Assembly (NCBI RefSeq): GCF_029643425.1
Contig: NZ_CP119106.1
Span: 3,100,001 to 3,164,000 of the forward strand
Direction: 5' to 3'
Length of the DNA: 64,000 bases
From: Isoptericola sp. AK164
Lineage (GTDB): Bacteria; Actinomycetota; Actinomycetes; Actinomycetales; Cellulomonadaceae
How positions within the stretch are numbered: the stretch's first letter is position 1; every line of letters starts with the position of its first letter. Below are positions 17,070 to 26,680 of the stretch, one piece after another. The notes under the pieces were generated by a model. It did no database searches and was not told the origin of the DNA. It saw only the letters and a list, made by a program, of their open reading frames with translations. Position numbers and translations under genes: made by a program.

Positions 17070-17725
17070 CGTGCGTCTCCGTTCCGGTCCAGCCAGCGCA
17101 GCACCGCCAGGACGCGGCGGTGGGTGTCCGCGTCCACGGGCAGCCCCAGCTTGGTGAGGATGTTGGTCACGTGCTTCTCCACGGCCGCGGACCCGACCAC
17201 GAGCCGGTCCGCGATCGCGGTGTTGGACAGCCCTTCGGCCATGAGCCCGAGGACCTCGCGCTCCCGGGCGGTCAGCTCGTCGAGGTCGTGGCGGGAGCGG
17301 GCGAGCACCTGCGAGACGACCTCGGGGTCGAGGACGGTGCCGCCGCCCGCGACCCGCTCGACGCCGTCGAGGAACTCGTCGACGTCGGCCACGCGGTCCT
17401 TGAGCACGTAGCCCACGGATCGGGTGCCGTGCGTGAACAGCTCGGCGGCGTACCGCTGCTCGACGTACTGCGAGAGCACCAGCACCGGTAGCTCGGGGTG
17501 CAGGCTGCGCAGGTGCACCGCGGCGCGCAGCCCCTCGTCGGTGTGCGACGGCGGCATCCGCACGTCGGTGACGAGCAGGTCCGGCAGCGTGGCGCCCGGC
17601 TCGGTGAGGGCGGCGACCATCTCCTCGGCGGTGCGGTGGCCGACGACGTCGTGCCCCTCGGTCTGCAGCAGCCGGGTCAGTCCGTCCAGCAGCAGGACGG
17701 AGTCCTCGGCGATCACGATGCGCAC
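17066..17725 (-). CDS. LuxR-family response regulator
   Basis: This 219-residue NarL/LuxR-type regulator has a receiver domain (1-120) with phospho-acceptor Asp54 in LLVTDVRMP, acidic Glu7-Asp8 and Lys in YVLKD. A helix-turn-helix (about 150-212) contains LTAREREVLGLMAEGLSNTAIA and VEKHV. The GTG start at 17725 lies inside the end of the kinase gene, so the two overlap by 13 bases; the stop overlaps the DUF4097 gene by ATGA. It probably controls its own operon and envelope genes after phosphorylation by the adjacent kinase. Confidence 0.92.
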   Translation of the reverse strand: MRIVIAEDSVLLLDGLTRLLQTEGHDVVGHRTAEEMVAALTEPGATLPDLLVTDVRMPPSHTDEGLRAAVHLRSLHPELPVLVLSQYVEQRYAAELFTHGTRSVGYVLKDRVADVDEFLDGVERVAGGGTVLDPEVVSQVLARSRHDLDELTAREREVLGLMAEGLSNTAIADRLVVGSAAVEKHVTNILTKLGLPVDADTHRRVLAVLRWLDRNGDAR

Positions 17726-19068
17726 GGCAGCTCCACTCGCAGGCGGGTCCCCGCACCGGGCGGGCTGGTCAGGTCGAACGTGCCGTCCAGGGCGGCGACC
17801 CGGCCCCGCAGGCCGGCGAGCCCGGAACCGGACCGTGCCTCGGCACCGCCGCGGCCGTCGTCGGACACCTCGATCAGCAGGCGGTCCGGCCCCGGGGTCC
17901 CGGGCCCGGGGACGACGGTGGCACGCACGTGGGCGCGGGTCGCCCCGGCGTGCCGGGCGACGTTGGTCAGCGCCTCGGCGACGACGAAGTAGGCGGCGGC
18001 CTGCACCCCGGCCCCCGCGCTGTCGAGGTCGGGGCCGGCCTCCACCCGGACCGGCACGGGGCTGCGGGCCGCCAGGGCCGACAGGGCGTCGTCGAGGCCG
18101 CGGTCGGCCAGCACCGCGGGATGGATGCCGCGCACGAGGTCGCGCAGCTCGGCCAGCGTCTCCTTGACCTCCGTGTGCGCGTGCTCGACGGCCGCCACCG
18201 CGGCCGACGGGTCCCGGTCGGCGGACCGGCGGGCCGAGCCGAGCGCAACGCCGAGGGCGACGAGGCGCTGCTGGGCGCCGTCGTGCAGGTCCCGCTCGAT
18301 GCGGCGTCGTTCCGCGTCGGCGGCCTCCAGAGCGGCGGCTCGGGTGGCGGTGAGCTCGACGGCACGCCGGCGGGCCGTGTCGGCGTCGGTCTCCGCAGCG
18401 CGCGCCTCGGCCTCGGCGGCACGCTGGGCGGAGCGCGCCGCGGCCGCCGGGGAGACACCGAGCATCGCCTGGGCCAGCGCGGTGGTGGCCAGGTTGCCGA
18501 GCTGGGCCAGGACCGCGGCGAGCCAGGCGAGCACGACGGCGATCGGGAGCGCCCACAGCGCGGAGAGGTCGGTGTCGGCCACGCGGCGCACCCCGAGGAC
18601 GACGGCGGCGACGGCGCCGCTCGCCGCGGCCACGGCGAGCGTGAGGAACACCGTCGCCACGACCAGTCCGGCCAGGGTGTACGCGGTGGCGAGCCAGCCG
18701 CGCCGGTCGGTGAGCTCGGCCTTCGTCCACCCCCACCAGCCGGGCCGGGTCGGGCGTCGTCGTCCCGGGTCGCGCAGCGCGACGCCGGTCTGCGCGGCGA
18801 GGCGAGCGCGCTCGGCGGTGGCGAACCACCGGGCCACCCACAGGGTCGGCGGCAGCAGGAGGAGCCCGAGCCCGAGCGCGGGCACCAGGGAGACCGCCAC
18901 GAGCACGAGGTCGAAGACCACCAGCCCGACGGAGACGAGCCAGAGGTAACCCAGCGCGAGCTGGGCGAGGCCCCGCCACGTGGCCGCCGCCCAGGGTGCA
19001 CGCAGCAGTCCCGGCAGGCTCGTGACGGCCGGCGCGGTGTCGCGCGGTGCCGCAGTTGTGCTGGTCAT
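17713..19068 (-). CDS. Sensor histidine kinase (membrane sensor domain, HisKA_3)
   Basis: This 451-residue kinase has four to five membrane helices in residues 35-205, in the arrangement of the putative-sensor domain found in actinobacterial LiaS/NarX-type kinases. A coiled coil (215-250) follows. The dimerisation and phosphorylation helix has ERDLHDGAQQRL (phospho-His near 263), and a HATPase_c domain has A-L-T-N-V-A-R-H and D-D-G-R-G-G. It is the first gene of the kinase-regulator-DUF4097 unit. The signal is probably membrane or cell-wall stress, by analogy to Lia systems. Confidence 0.9.
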   Translation of the reverse strand: MTSTTAAPRDTAPAVTSLPGLLRAPWAAATWRGLAQLALGYLWLVSVGLVVFDLVLVAVSLVPALGLGLLLLPPTLWVARWFATAERARLAAQTGVALRDPGRRRPTRPGWWGWTKAELTDRRGWLATAYTLAGLVVATVFLTLAVAAASGAVAAVVLGVRRVADTDLSALWALPIAVVLAWLAAVLAQLGNLATTALAQAMLGVSPAAAARSAQRAAEAEARAAETDADTARRRAVELTATRAAALEAADAERRRIERDLHDGAQQRLVALGVALGSARRSADRDPSAAVAAVEHAHTEVKETLAELRDLVRGIHPAVLADRGLDDALSALAARSPVPVRVEAGPDLDSAGAGVQAAAYFVVAEALTNVARHAGATRAHVRATVVPGPGTPGPDRLLIEVSDDGRGGAEARSGSGLAGLRGRVAALDGTFDLTSPPGAGTRLRVELPCAS

Positions 19069-19177
19069 GTCCTCGACACTAGGCAGGCGCGCGGCGGCAG
19101 GGAATGCGGAGGACCCACGTCCCCACGGTAGGGCTGTCCCGACCTCCGCACCCCGCCGTCCCCGTCGTCCCCCACCC

Positions 19178-19238
19178 GCTGTGGGCGTGAAATCTGCAGC
19201 CCCGAGCGCTCCAGAGCTGCAGATTTCACGCCCACAGC
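19178..19238. repeat. Long inverted repeat, copy 2 of the repeated intergenic hairpin
   Basis: Perfect 22-bp arms (19178-19199 and 19217-19238) share all but a base or two with those at 50-111, including the preceding CCCCCACC. The loop is different (17 nt against 18 nt). This copy lies just after the end of tadA and upstream of the sensor kinase gene, so it may terminate tadA transcription. Confidence 0.85.
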
Positions 19239-19258
19239 GACCGGGGGGCGGGGGTCCT

Positions 19259-19780
19259 TCAGCGACGGGCCGCGAAGAACTCCTGCAGCACCGCGGCGCA
19301 CTCGTCGGCCCGCACGCCCGCGATCACCTCGACCTCGTGCAGGGCGCGCTGGTCACGCACCATGTCCCACACGGACCCGGTCGCCCCCGCCTTCGGGTCC
19401 CAGGCGCCGAGCACCAGCCGCCCGACACGGGCCGCGACGAGCGCGCCCGCGCACATCACGCACGGCTCCAGGGTGACCACGAGCGTGCAGTCCGTCAGCC
19501 GCCACTCCCGCCAGCTCACGGCGGCCTGCCGCAGCGCCAGCACCTCGGCGTGGGCGGTGGGGTCCCCGGTCTCCTCGCGGCGGTTGTGCCCCAGCCCGAG
19601 CAGCCTCCCGTCCGGGGAGACGACGACGGCGCCGACCGGGACGTCGTTGGTCGCCAGGGCGTGGGTCGCCTCGTGCAGCGCGACGCCCATGAGGTGCCCC
19701 CACACGGCGCGGCGCTCGTTCAGGGTGCGCGGCGGGAAGGCGTCCTCCGCCCACGGCAGGGCCAGGCCACGCTCGTCCAC
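19259..19780 (-). CDS. tadA: tRNA-adenosine deaminase
   Basis: This 173-residue cytidine-deaminase-fold protein has the zinc-binding H-A-E at 77-79 (catalytic Glu79) and P-C-V-M-C at 106-110, the TadA/Cdd signature. TadA converts A34 of tRNA-Arg(ACG) to inosine. The GTG at 19780 is chosen because a GAGGAG site precedes it and the homology begins soon after; longer frames upstream have no similarity. The tail HEVEVIAGVRADECAAVLQEFFAARR matches TadA. A guanine-deaminase relative cannot be fully excluded, but the C-terminal region and length favour TadA. Confidence 0.9.
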   Translation of the reverse strand: MDERGLALPWAEDAFPPRTLNERRAVWGHLMGVALHEATHALATNDVPVGAVVVSPDGRLLGLGHNRREETGDPTAHAEVLALRQAAVSWREWRLTDCTLVVTLEPCVMCAGALVAARVGRLVLGAWDPKAGATGSVWDMVRDQRALHEVEVIAGVRADECAAVLQEFFAARR

Positions 19781-19982
19781 GGCTCCTCCTCGTCGTCGTC
19801 CCCGGCCAGCGTAGAGCCGACCGGCCCCGCACGGCAGAGGGTGAAATGTCCGCGTCCGGTTCATGATTCCTGGTCCTTTTGTTCCTTTTTCTCCGCACTG
19901 GTGGTGTGATGTCCCTCGTCCCCCTCTTCCTTCCCGCGCACCGTGCGTGCGCGCCGTCCTGCCGAAGGGATCGATCACCATC

Positions 19983-21644
19983 GTGAAGAAGCTGCTCGCG
20001 AGCGTCGCGACCACGACGCTCGCGCTCGGAGGGCTCCTCGTCGCCACCGCGACACCCGCCTCCGCGCACACCCCCGACATCGACGCCACCTGCGACTCGC
20101 TCGCGGTCGACCTGCGCTACTACTCCGGCGCGCAGGTCACGGTCACCGTCGACGACGAGACCCGCGACGACTCGACCTTCACGTCGAGCTACGCCGCGAC
20201 GTTCACGCTCGACGACAGCGTCGCGCACACCTGGCACGTCGACGTGGACGCCCACGACGACGACCAGTGGGACCGGGAGTGGTCCGGGCTGACGGAGCCC
20301 TGCACCACCGACGTCGAGCCCGCCGACGAGCTCGTCACCGGCCTGTACCTGTACGAGAAGGTGCACCCGGACCAGCCGGCCGCGTGGCACAACTCGGGTC
20401 CGCAGGAGCTGATCGTCCAGCGGGACGGCCACAGCTTCTGGGACGCCGACGACTTCCCCGTCGAGGAGCTCCCGCAGGAGGTCTGCGGCACGGGCTGGGG
20501 CGTCCAGCAGGACGTCGCCGACGTCACGGACGGGTTCGAGATCCCCCTCGAGATCGTCTGGCCGGAGGGCGGCTTCGACGGCCACCTCGTGGACTGGCGC
20601 CACGACGACCTGACCGACCTCGTCGAGGTCCCCGCGTGCGACGCGCCGGAACCGGTGACGCTGCCCGCGCCCACCCCCGTCGAGGAGTGCGACGCCGAGG
20701 CCCGCGTGGACCTCCCCTCCTCCGAGCTCGCGGACTACTCCACCACCTGGAGCGACGACCGTTCCGAGGCCGTCGTCACGGCGACCCCGGCGGAGGGCGT
20801 GGTGCTCGCCGACGGTGCGCAGACCTCGTGGACCTTCGCGTTCACCGGGGCCGAGTGCGACGTCGAACCGGTCCTCGTCGTGCCCGAGCCGCCCACCGTC
20901 GTCGACGTCTGCGGCACCGACAACGACGATCTCGTCGTCCCGCAGGACAGCGAGCAGGTCACCTACTCCTCCACGCACGAGGGTGTCGTGGCCACGGCCG
21001 CCGAGGGCGCCGTCTTCGGCGACCTGCCGGACGGGTACACCGCGGTCGACGACACGACGGCCCGCTACCCCGTGGACGGGACCTTCACCGACACGTCGTG
21101 CGAGCTCGTGCCGGGCGACGTCGCCGCCGTCTGCGAGGGGGAGGTCCCGTTCCTCGCCTACGAGGTGAACCTGCCCGAGGGCGTCGAGGCCGACGGCGAG
21201 ACGCCGCTGACCGTGACGTTCCTCCACCCGGGCGACGGTGACGACGTCGTGCTCACCGACCAGCCGCTCGCCGGACGCGTGGTGTGGCCCGGAGCGTCGA
21301 CCACCGAGCCGCTGCAGTGGCCGGGCTGGGAGCTCCAGGAGGACGGCACCTACGTCGAGACCGAGGGCAACTACGCCTGGACCCGCGACGGCGTCCGGGT
21401 GCTGTTCGAGGTCAACCCGGACCACTCGACCGTCGTCGAGTACCCGGCGGCGTCGGACACCTGCGCGAACCCGCCGTCGGACGACGGCACCGAGGTCCCC
21501 GCGGAGACCGTCGCCGAGAGCACTCCCGAGGCCGAGCTGCCGCGCACCGGCGCCACGGTGGGCGTGGTCGCCGGCGTCGCCGCGCTGCTCGTGGCGGCGG
21601 GCGTGAGCCTGTTCGTCGCACGCCGCCGCCTGCACCGGGGCTGA
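19983..21644 (+). CDS. LPXTG-anchored surface protein
   Basis: This 553-residue exported protein has a signal peptide at residues 1-28 ([18 protein letters not shown]...ASA), then beta-rich acidic domains with paired cysteines spaced along the chain. The C-terminal sorting signal is LPRTG at 519-523, followed by a hydrophobic helix and an Arg-rich tail, so sortase would attach it to peptidoglycan. No sortase gene is in the window. The ectodomain is very acidic and Thr/Val-rich with no family I recognise; two segments (about 240-290 and 310-360) look like repeats of one fold. The GTG start is set by the Lys-Lys signal-peptide start; the ribosome-binding site is weak. Confidence 0.85.
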   Translation: MKKLLASVATTTLALGGLLVATATPASAHTPDIDATCDSLAVDLRYYSGAQVTVTVDDETRDDSTFTSSYAATFTLDDSVAHTWHVDVDAHDDDQWDREWSGLTEPCTTDVEPADELVTGLYLYEKVHPDQPAAWHNSGPQELIVQRDGHSFWDADDFPVEELPQEVCGTGWGVQQDVADVTDGFEIPLEIVWPEGGFDGHLVDWRHDDLTDLVEVPACDAPEPVTLPAPTPVEECDAEARVDLPSSELADYSTTWSDDRSEAVVTATPAEGVVLADGAQTSWTFAFTGAECDVEPVLVVPEPPTVVDVCGTDNDDLVVPQDSEQVTYSSTHEGVVATAAEGAVFGDLPDGYTAVDDTTARYPVDGTFTDTSCELVPGDVAAVCEGEVPFLAYEVNLPEGVEADGETPLTVTFLHPGDGDDVVLTDQPLAGRVVWPGASTTEPLQWPGWELQEDGTYVETEGNYAWTRDGVRVLFEVNPDHSTVVEYPAASDTCANPPSDDGTEVPAETVAESTPEAELPRTGATVGVVAGVAALLVAAGVSLFVARRRLHRG

Positions 21645-21661
21645 CCCCCGCACGACCGCCC

Positions 21662-21696
21662 GACGGGCCCGGCCGGCACGACCGGCCGGGCCCGTC
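21662..21696 (+). terminator. Hairpin terminator after the LPXTG gene
   Basis: Perfect 15-bp GC-rich arms (21662-21676, 21682-21696) with a 5-nt loop lie 17 bases after the stop codon and before upp. Confidence 0.85.
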
Positions 21697-21739
21697 GCAC
21701 GTGCCGCGCCAGGCCCGGCGCTCCCGGTACCGTGTGACC

Positions 21740-22375
21740 ATGCGCCTGCACATCGCCGACCACCCGCTCGTCGCCCACAAGCTGTCCGTGCTGCGCGACG
21801 AGTCGACGCCGTCCCCGATCTTCCGGCTGCTGGTCGACGAGCTCGTGACCCTGCTCGCCTACGAGGCGACCCGGCACGTGCGGACCGAGCCGAAGGAGAT
21901 CATCACCCCGGTCACCACGACCACCGGGGTCCGGATGAGCCATCCGAGCCCGATCGTCATCCCGATCCTGCGCGCCGGGCTCGGCATGCTCGACGGCCTG
22001 ACGCGGCTGCTGCCGACGGCCGAGGTCGGGTTCCTCGGGCTCCAGCGCGACGAGTCGACGTTCGAGGCCGTCACGTACGCCAACCGGCTGCCGGACGACC
22101 TCACCGACCGGCAGGTCTTCCTCCTGGACCCGATGCTCGCGACCGGCGGCACGCTGGTGGCGGCGATCGACTACGCCCTGGAGCGCGGCGCCCGCGACGT
22201 GACCGCGGTGTGCCTGCTGGCCGCGCCCGAGGGGCTGCAGGTCGTCCAGGAGGCGATCGGCGAACGCGCCGACGTCCAGGTCGTCGTGGCCGCCGTCGAC
22301 GAGCGGCTCAACGAGCACAAGTTCATCGTGCCGGGACTCGGCGACGCGGGCGACCGCCTCTACGGCGTGGTCTGA
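21740..22375 (+). CDS. upp: Uracil phosphoribosyltransferase
   Basis: This 211-residue enzyme joins uracil and PRPP to form UMP in pyrimidine salvage. The PRPP loop [14 protein letters not shown] is at 126-139. The uracil-binding C-terminus has G-D-A-G-D-R, and R-A-G-L-G-M is near 78-83. Length and motif order match bacterial Upp throughout. It is transcribed alone between two hairpins and is convergent with the large sigma-factor fusion gene. Confidence 0.97.
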   Translation: MRLHIADHPLVAHKLSVLRDESTPSPIFRLLVDELVTLLAYEATRHVRTEPKEIITPVTTTTGVRMSHPSPIVIPILRAGLGMLDGLTRLLPTAEVGFLGLQRDESTFEAVTYANRLPDDLTDRQVFLLDPMLATGGTLVAAIDYALERGARDVTAVCLLAAPEGLQVVQEAIGERADVQVVVAAVDERLNEHKFIVPGLGDAGDRLYGVV

Positions 22376-22411
22376 GCCGGCCCCCGACCCGGGACGTCCG
22401 GGCGGGCCGGG

Positions 22412-25400
22412 TCAGCGGTACTCGCAGAGCCCGACCCGCTCCCACTGGCGCCACTGGCCCATCCAGACGCCCTCCCACTCGGCGGCGTCGTACCACGACT
22501 CGTCGGCGCCGCCCTGGCCGCGCCCCTTCTTCTCCGCAGCCCGGCTCCGGTCCGCCGCAGGCAGCCCCTCGTCGTCCCAGCCCTCGTAGCGGTAGTCGAA
22601 GCCGTTCCAGGAGCGCACGTCACCGGCCTCGTAGTGCTCGCCCCAGGCGATGCGCGGGCTGCACCAGCCGGCCTCGGCGGCGGTGAACGTGTCGGCCTCG
22701 AGAGCGGTCGACCAGCTCCCGGCGGACACGGTCCACCGTCCGCCCTGGCGGCCGTCGATCCGTCGCGGCTCGACGGTGCGGGTCGTCCCGGCCGGCACCG
22801 CCACGTCGGTGTCCAGCCCTCGGGGACCGTGGACGTGGAAGACGACGTCCACGGTCGACGCGGTGTTGTCGAGGACGACGCCGACCTCCCGCCAGGACTT
22901 CGCGTAGTCGCCGTAGCGGTCCATCTGGACAGCGCTCTCGTCGAGCGACGCCCCGGGGGCGACGACGATGCACGAGGTGCCCTCGTGCTCGACCGTCCGC
23001 TGCACGGAGTACGCGGTGCCCTCGATGGTCCGGGTCAGGCGCACCGTGACCGCTCCGGCATCGAGCCGCGCCCCGCCGGCGGCGTCGACGAACCGGACCG
23101 CGCCGTCGGCCGGCAGCTTCCGGGTCGTGACCGCGTCGCCGTCGCGCAGCAGCGTCGCACGCCACGTGCGCCCGCCGTCGGCGACCACGTCGACCACGAG
23201 CCGCGCGTCGCCACCCTCGCACTGCGGCGCCGCCTCGACCTCGGCGTCCGGCCAGTCCGGGGCGGTCGAGCAGCCCGCGAACTCCAGGTCGACCGTGGCC
23301 AGCGGCCGGCCGTCGGCCAGGACCTCCGCCTCGCCGGTGCCCCACGGCACGTCCACGTCCACCCGGGCGGACTCTCCGCCGGCGAGCCGGACCTCCTCGA
23401 CGTGGTCGCCGAGATCGATCGTGAACACCACCGGCAGCGTCGAGTCCCGGTTGTCGAGCGGGACGGTGAAGGTGCGCGTGGACGTCTCGGCGACCGGGTC
23501 GTAGCGGCAGGCACCGGCGGGCACGACCTTGCCCGCCGCCGGGGAGATCGTCGCCGCCGGGAACGTCGCGGTCGGCGTGGTGGCCGGCACGACGCCCGCA
23601 GCGGGCTGGTCCCCGTCGGCGTCGGTGACCCACCGGTACAGGTCGAAGGACACCTCGCCCGCGTCCGTGCTGGTGCTGCCGGTGGCGACGGAGAACGTGC
23701 TGCGCTCGCCGGCGTCGAGCCGGATGCGGTCGGCCTCGGACCCGAGCGCCGACATCCCGGCCTGCATCGGCTCGTCGCCATGGTTCACGATCGTGCCCTG
23801 GACCGTCACGCGGCCGCCGTCGTTGACCACCCGAGCGGAGGTCTCCACGTCCCAGCGCGGGTCGTAGCACTCGGCCGCGCCGTGCGTCCCGGAGCCCACC
23901 GTGCGGCTGTAGGTCACGCCCGCCACGGTCGTCGAGACCGTCCACGAGCCGCTGCCCGCCGGCACGCGCAGACCGTCGGGGACCGTGAGCGTGGCCCGCT
24001 CCCCCGGTGCCAGCTCCGGGTTCTTCGACGCCGTGGACCCGGCGGCACGCAGCACCGCGGTGACCGTCCGCCCCGTCGTGTTCGTGTAGCTGCCGATCAC
24101 CACCGCGTCGGCCTCGCCGACGCCACCCGTGGCGCGGCACTCGGCCCGGATCCCGCCGACCCCGGCGAGGACCCCGGCCCAGCCCCTCGGCACCTCGACC
24201 GAGGACGCCGAGGAGATGGTCGGGCCGTCGGTCGCCGTCGGCTCGACCGCGACGGCGTAGGCGCCCGCCGCGGTGCGGCCGTCGGCGACCACCGTCGCGG
24301 TCGCCTCGACGACCTCGCCGGGCTGCAGCGCACCGCCGGTGCAGAGCCACGCGCCGACGTCGGCCACCTCGCACCCCAGCCCCCCGGACACCGAGTGCGG
24401 GACGAGGCCGGCCGGGACGCGGACGCGGACGGCCCAGTCCTCGGCGGTCACCTGGTCCCCGGTGTTGCGGACCGAGAACGGCACAGCCGCCAGCCCGGGG
24501 TTGGCCGCCACCTCGACGTCGGCGGCCCGCGTCGTCAGCTCCGGGCCGAACATGTCGACGCGGGTGGGCGGCAGCGCCAGCCGGCGCGCCTCCAGACCCT
24601 CCGCCCAGACCTCGGCCACGACGTCGTAGGAGCCGCCGTCGCGCACGAACACGGGCACCCGCACCGTGGCGAGCTCGTCGGCCTCGATGGTGCCGAGCCG
24701 GCAGAGCACCTCCTGCGGCTGCGCGGTCGCGGTGCAGGGCAGAGTCTCGAGCGTCAGGGGGCGCGGCACCGGCGCGGCACCGCGGACGGTCGCGGCCCGG
24801 GCGTGCTGCATGCCGGCCGGCAGGGTGAGCCGCACGTGGGCGTCGACGGCAGGACGCCCGCCCGGGTTGGTCACCTGGAAGGTCAGGTACTCGGTCGCCC
24901 GCGGCTGGAGCTCCTCGGCGGCCTGCGGCACGAGCACGCTGACGACCGCCGGGTCCACCACACCGAGCTCGTCCTGCGCCGACGGGTCCACGAGCAGGTT
25001 CGCCGGGTCGGTGGGGTCCTCGCTGGGCTCCGGGCTCGGCGCGGGCGATGCCGCGGCCTCGTCACCGTCGGTGGTGGGCCAGGGCGTCGACTCGACGGCC
25101 AGGAGCGGGCCGTCCGGGATCTCCTGCGAGACGTCCGCGTCGCCGATCGCGCCCAGGACGGAGACGACGCCGACCGTAGCGGCGGCGACGGCCCCGGTGG
25201 ACGCGGCGACCGTCGCCCCGGAGACGCCGGCGGCGGTGGCCCCGGCAGCCGTGGCTCCGGCGGCCGTCGCCGCGGTCCCCGTCGCGGCCGTCGCGGTCCC
25301 GGCCGAGGTGAGCGTCACCGTGGTGGCCCCGGCCGCGGTGGTGCTCGCCGCCGTCGCCGCACCGGCCCCGGCAGCTCCCGCACCGGCCCCGGCAGCTCCC

Positions 25401-26497
25401 GCACCGGCCCCCGCGCTCGCCCCCGCGGCACCGGCACCGGCAGCTCCCGCACCTGCGCCGGCGGCACCGGCTCCGGTGGCCCCTGCGCCCGCAGCGCCGG
25501 TGGCGGCCGAGGTCCCGACCGCCGTCCCCGTGCCGGCGCCCGCAGCACCGGTCCCGGCTCCCGCAGCACCCGCAGCACCGGTCCCGGTGCCCGCGGCAGC
25601 GCCCGTGCCGGCCGCTCCGGAGGCCCCCGCCCCGGCGACCCCGGCACCCGCGCCCGCGCCCGCACCGGCACCGAACGTCGCCGCACCCAGCGGGAGCGCA
25701 CCGAGGATCGCCGTGCCGGCCAGGCCCACCACGAGCGGGGCCACGACGGCCCGCATGCCGTGGGCGACGTCCCCGAGCTCGAGCACCAGCGTGCGGCACT
25801 CGGCGCACACCTCGAGGTGGCGGTCGACCTTGGTGACCTCGCGGCGGGCCAGGCTGCCGCGCACGTACCCGCCGAGCAGCGGGTTGACGACCCGGCACGA
25901 GTCGGCAGGCTCGCTGCTCAGGTGCTGCTGCAGGTAGCCGACCCGCAGACCCTCTCGAGCCCGGTAGGCCAGCGCCGAGACGCCGTTCGGCGTCAGCCCG
26001 AGGATGGGCGCGACCTCGGCCGGGGAGAGCCCTTCGACCTCGGTGTACCAGAGCACGGCCTGCCATCGTTCGGGCAGCGACTCGTAGGCGCGGGCGACCA
26101 CCGAGTTCTCGAACCCGGCCAGTGCCGGGTCCTCCGGCGACGCCGACGGCCCGAGGGCGTGCTCGAAGGTGCCGTCGTCGGCCGTCGGGCGGGTCCGGCG
26201 TGCACCGTGCGCGACGTCGGCGGCCAGGCGTCGCACCACGGTGAAGAGGTAGGCGCGGAAGTGCGTGTCGGGGCCGTTGCCCTGCTGCAGCATGCCGAGG
26301 ACGCGCTGGAAGGCGTCGGAGACGACGTCGTCCGCGTCGCCGTCGCACCGGACGTACTGCCGGGCCAGGACCCGGGCGGCACCGCTGTGCCGCTCGTAGA
26401 GGGCGCCGTACGCGTCGAGGCTGCCTCCGCGCACCTCGAGGATCAGCTCCCCGTCGCTGGGGGCTGTTCCGCCTGATCCCACGTAGACGTCGGTCAC
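22412..26497 (-). CDS. ECF-type sigma factor fused to zinc-finger, membrane segment, Gly/Ala tract and large outer region
   Basis: This 1361-residue fusion has sigma-70 region 2 at about 25-95, region 4 at about 135-190 (LSPAEVAPILGLTPNGV helix-turn-helix) and an anti-sigma-type zinc finger at 201-234 (Cys201, His227-x3-Cys231-x2-Cys234). A membrane helix follows at about 248-272. A tract made almost only of Gly, Ala, Thr and Ser (about 272-427) leads to a second hydrophobic segment (about 428-452). A Pro/Glu-rich spacer and about 850 residues of Ig-like beta domains follow, ending in a CBM5/12-like module (A-W-G-x-x-Y-x-A-G-D-V near residue 1285). ECF groups with C-terminal zinc-finger, membrane and carbohydrate-binding extensions are known in actinobacteria (ECF52-like); the group fit here is my inference. 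Start GTG at 26497; an ATG 20 codons earlier is possible. Confidence 0.88.
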   Translation of the reverse strand: MTDVYVGSGGTAPSDGELILEVRGGSLDAYGALYERHSGAARVLARQYVRCDGDADDVVSDAFQRVLGMLQQGNGPDTHFRAYLFTVVRRLAADVAHGARRTRPTADDGTFEHALGPSASPEDPALAGFENSVVARAYESLPERWQAVLWYTEVEGLSPAEVAPILGLTPNGVSALAYRAREGLRVGYLQQHLSSEPADSCRVVNPLLGGYVRGSLARREVTKVDRHLEVCAECRTLVLELGDVAHGMRAVVAPLVVGLAGTAILGALPLGAATFGAGAGAGAGAGVAGAGASGAAGTGAAAGTGTGAAGAAGAGTGAAGAGTGTAVGTSAATGAAGAGATGAGAAGAGAGAAGAGAAGASAGAGAGAAGAGAGAAGAGAATAASTTAAGATTVTLTSAGTATAATGTAATAAGATAAGATAAGVSGATVAASTGAVAAATVGVVSVLGAIGDADVSQEIPDGPLLAVESTPWPTTDGDEAAASPAPSPEPSEDPTDPANLLVDPSAQDELGVVDPAVVSVLVPQAAEELQPRATEYLTFQVTNPGGRPAVDAHVRLTLPAGMQHARAATVRGAAPVPRPLTLETLPCTATAQPQEVLCRLGTIEADELATVRVPVFVRDGGSYDVVAEVWAEGLEARRLALPPTRVDMFGPELTTRAADVEVAANPGLAAVPFSVRNTGDQVTAEDWAVRVRVPAGLVPHSVSGGLGCEVADVGAWLCTGGALQPGEVVEATATVVADGRTAAGAYAVAVEPTATDGPTISSASSVEVPRGWAGVLAGVGGIRAECRATGGVGEADAVVIGSYTNTTGRTVTAVLRAAGSTASKNPELAPGERATLTVPDGLRVPAGSGSWTVSTTVAGVTYSRTVGSGTHGAAECYDPRWDVETSARVVNDGGRVTVQGTIVNHGDEPMQAGMSALGSEADRIRLDAGERSTFSVATGSTSTDAGEVSFDLYRWVTDADGDQPAAGVVPATTPTATFPAATISPAAGKVVPAGACRYDPVAETSTRTFTVPLDNRDSTLPVVFTIDLGDHVEEVRLAGGESARVDVDVPWGTGEAEVLADGRPLATVDLEFAGCSTAPDWPDAEVEAAPQCEGGDARLVVDVVADGGRTWRATLLRDGDAVTTRKLPADGAVRFVDAAGGARLDAGAVTVRLTRTIEGTAYSVQRTVEHEGTSCIVVAPGASLDESAVQMDRYGDYAKSWREVGVVLDNTASTVDVVFHVHGPRGLDTDVAVPAGTTRTVEPRRIDGRQGGRWTVSAGSWSTALEADTFTAAEAGWCSPRIAWGEHYEAGDVRSWNGFDYRYEGWDDEGLPAADRSRAAEKKGRGQGGADESWYDAAEWEGVWMGQWRQWERVGLCEYR

Positions 26498-26680
26498 GAT
26501 CGTCCGCTTCTCGCCCTGTTGTCGGCCACTGCACCCGCATCGACACGGGACAGACACACTCTAGCCGCACGACCCGCACGTCGCCGAGCCCTCACCGGGT
26601 GAATCATGGAGTAGCACGTTTCACCCACCCGCAGGTCGGGTTTCTGCGTCATAGTGGGAGCCCATGGGAGTCACATCAGC

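Noticed and set aside
25150-25690. Sequencing or assembly artefact in the Gly/Ala tract of the sigma fusion
   Set aside because: The frame stays open through the tract, codons vary among repeats, and both flanking parts are in the same frame with sensible domains, so it reads as a real low-complexity linker.
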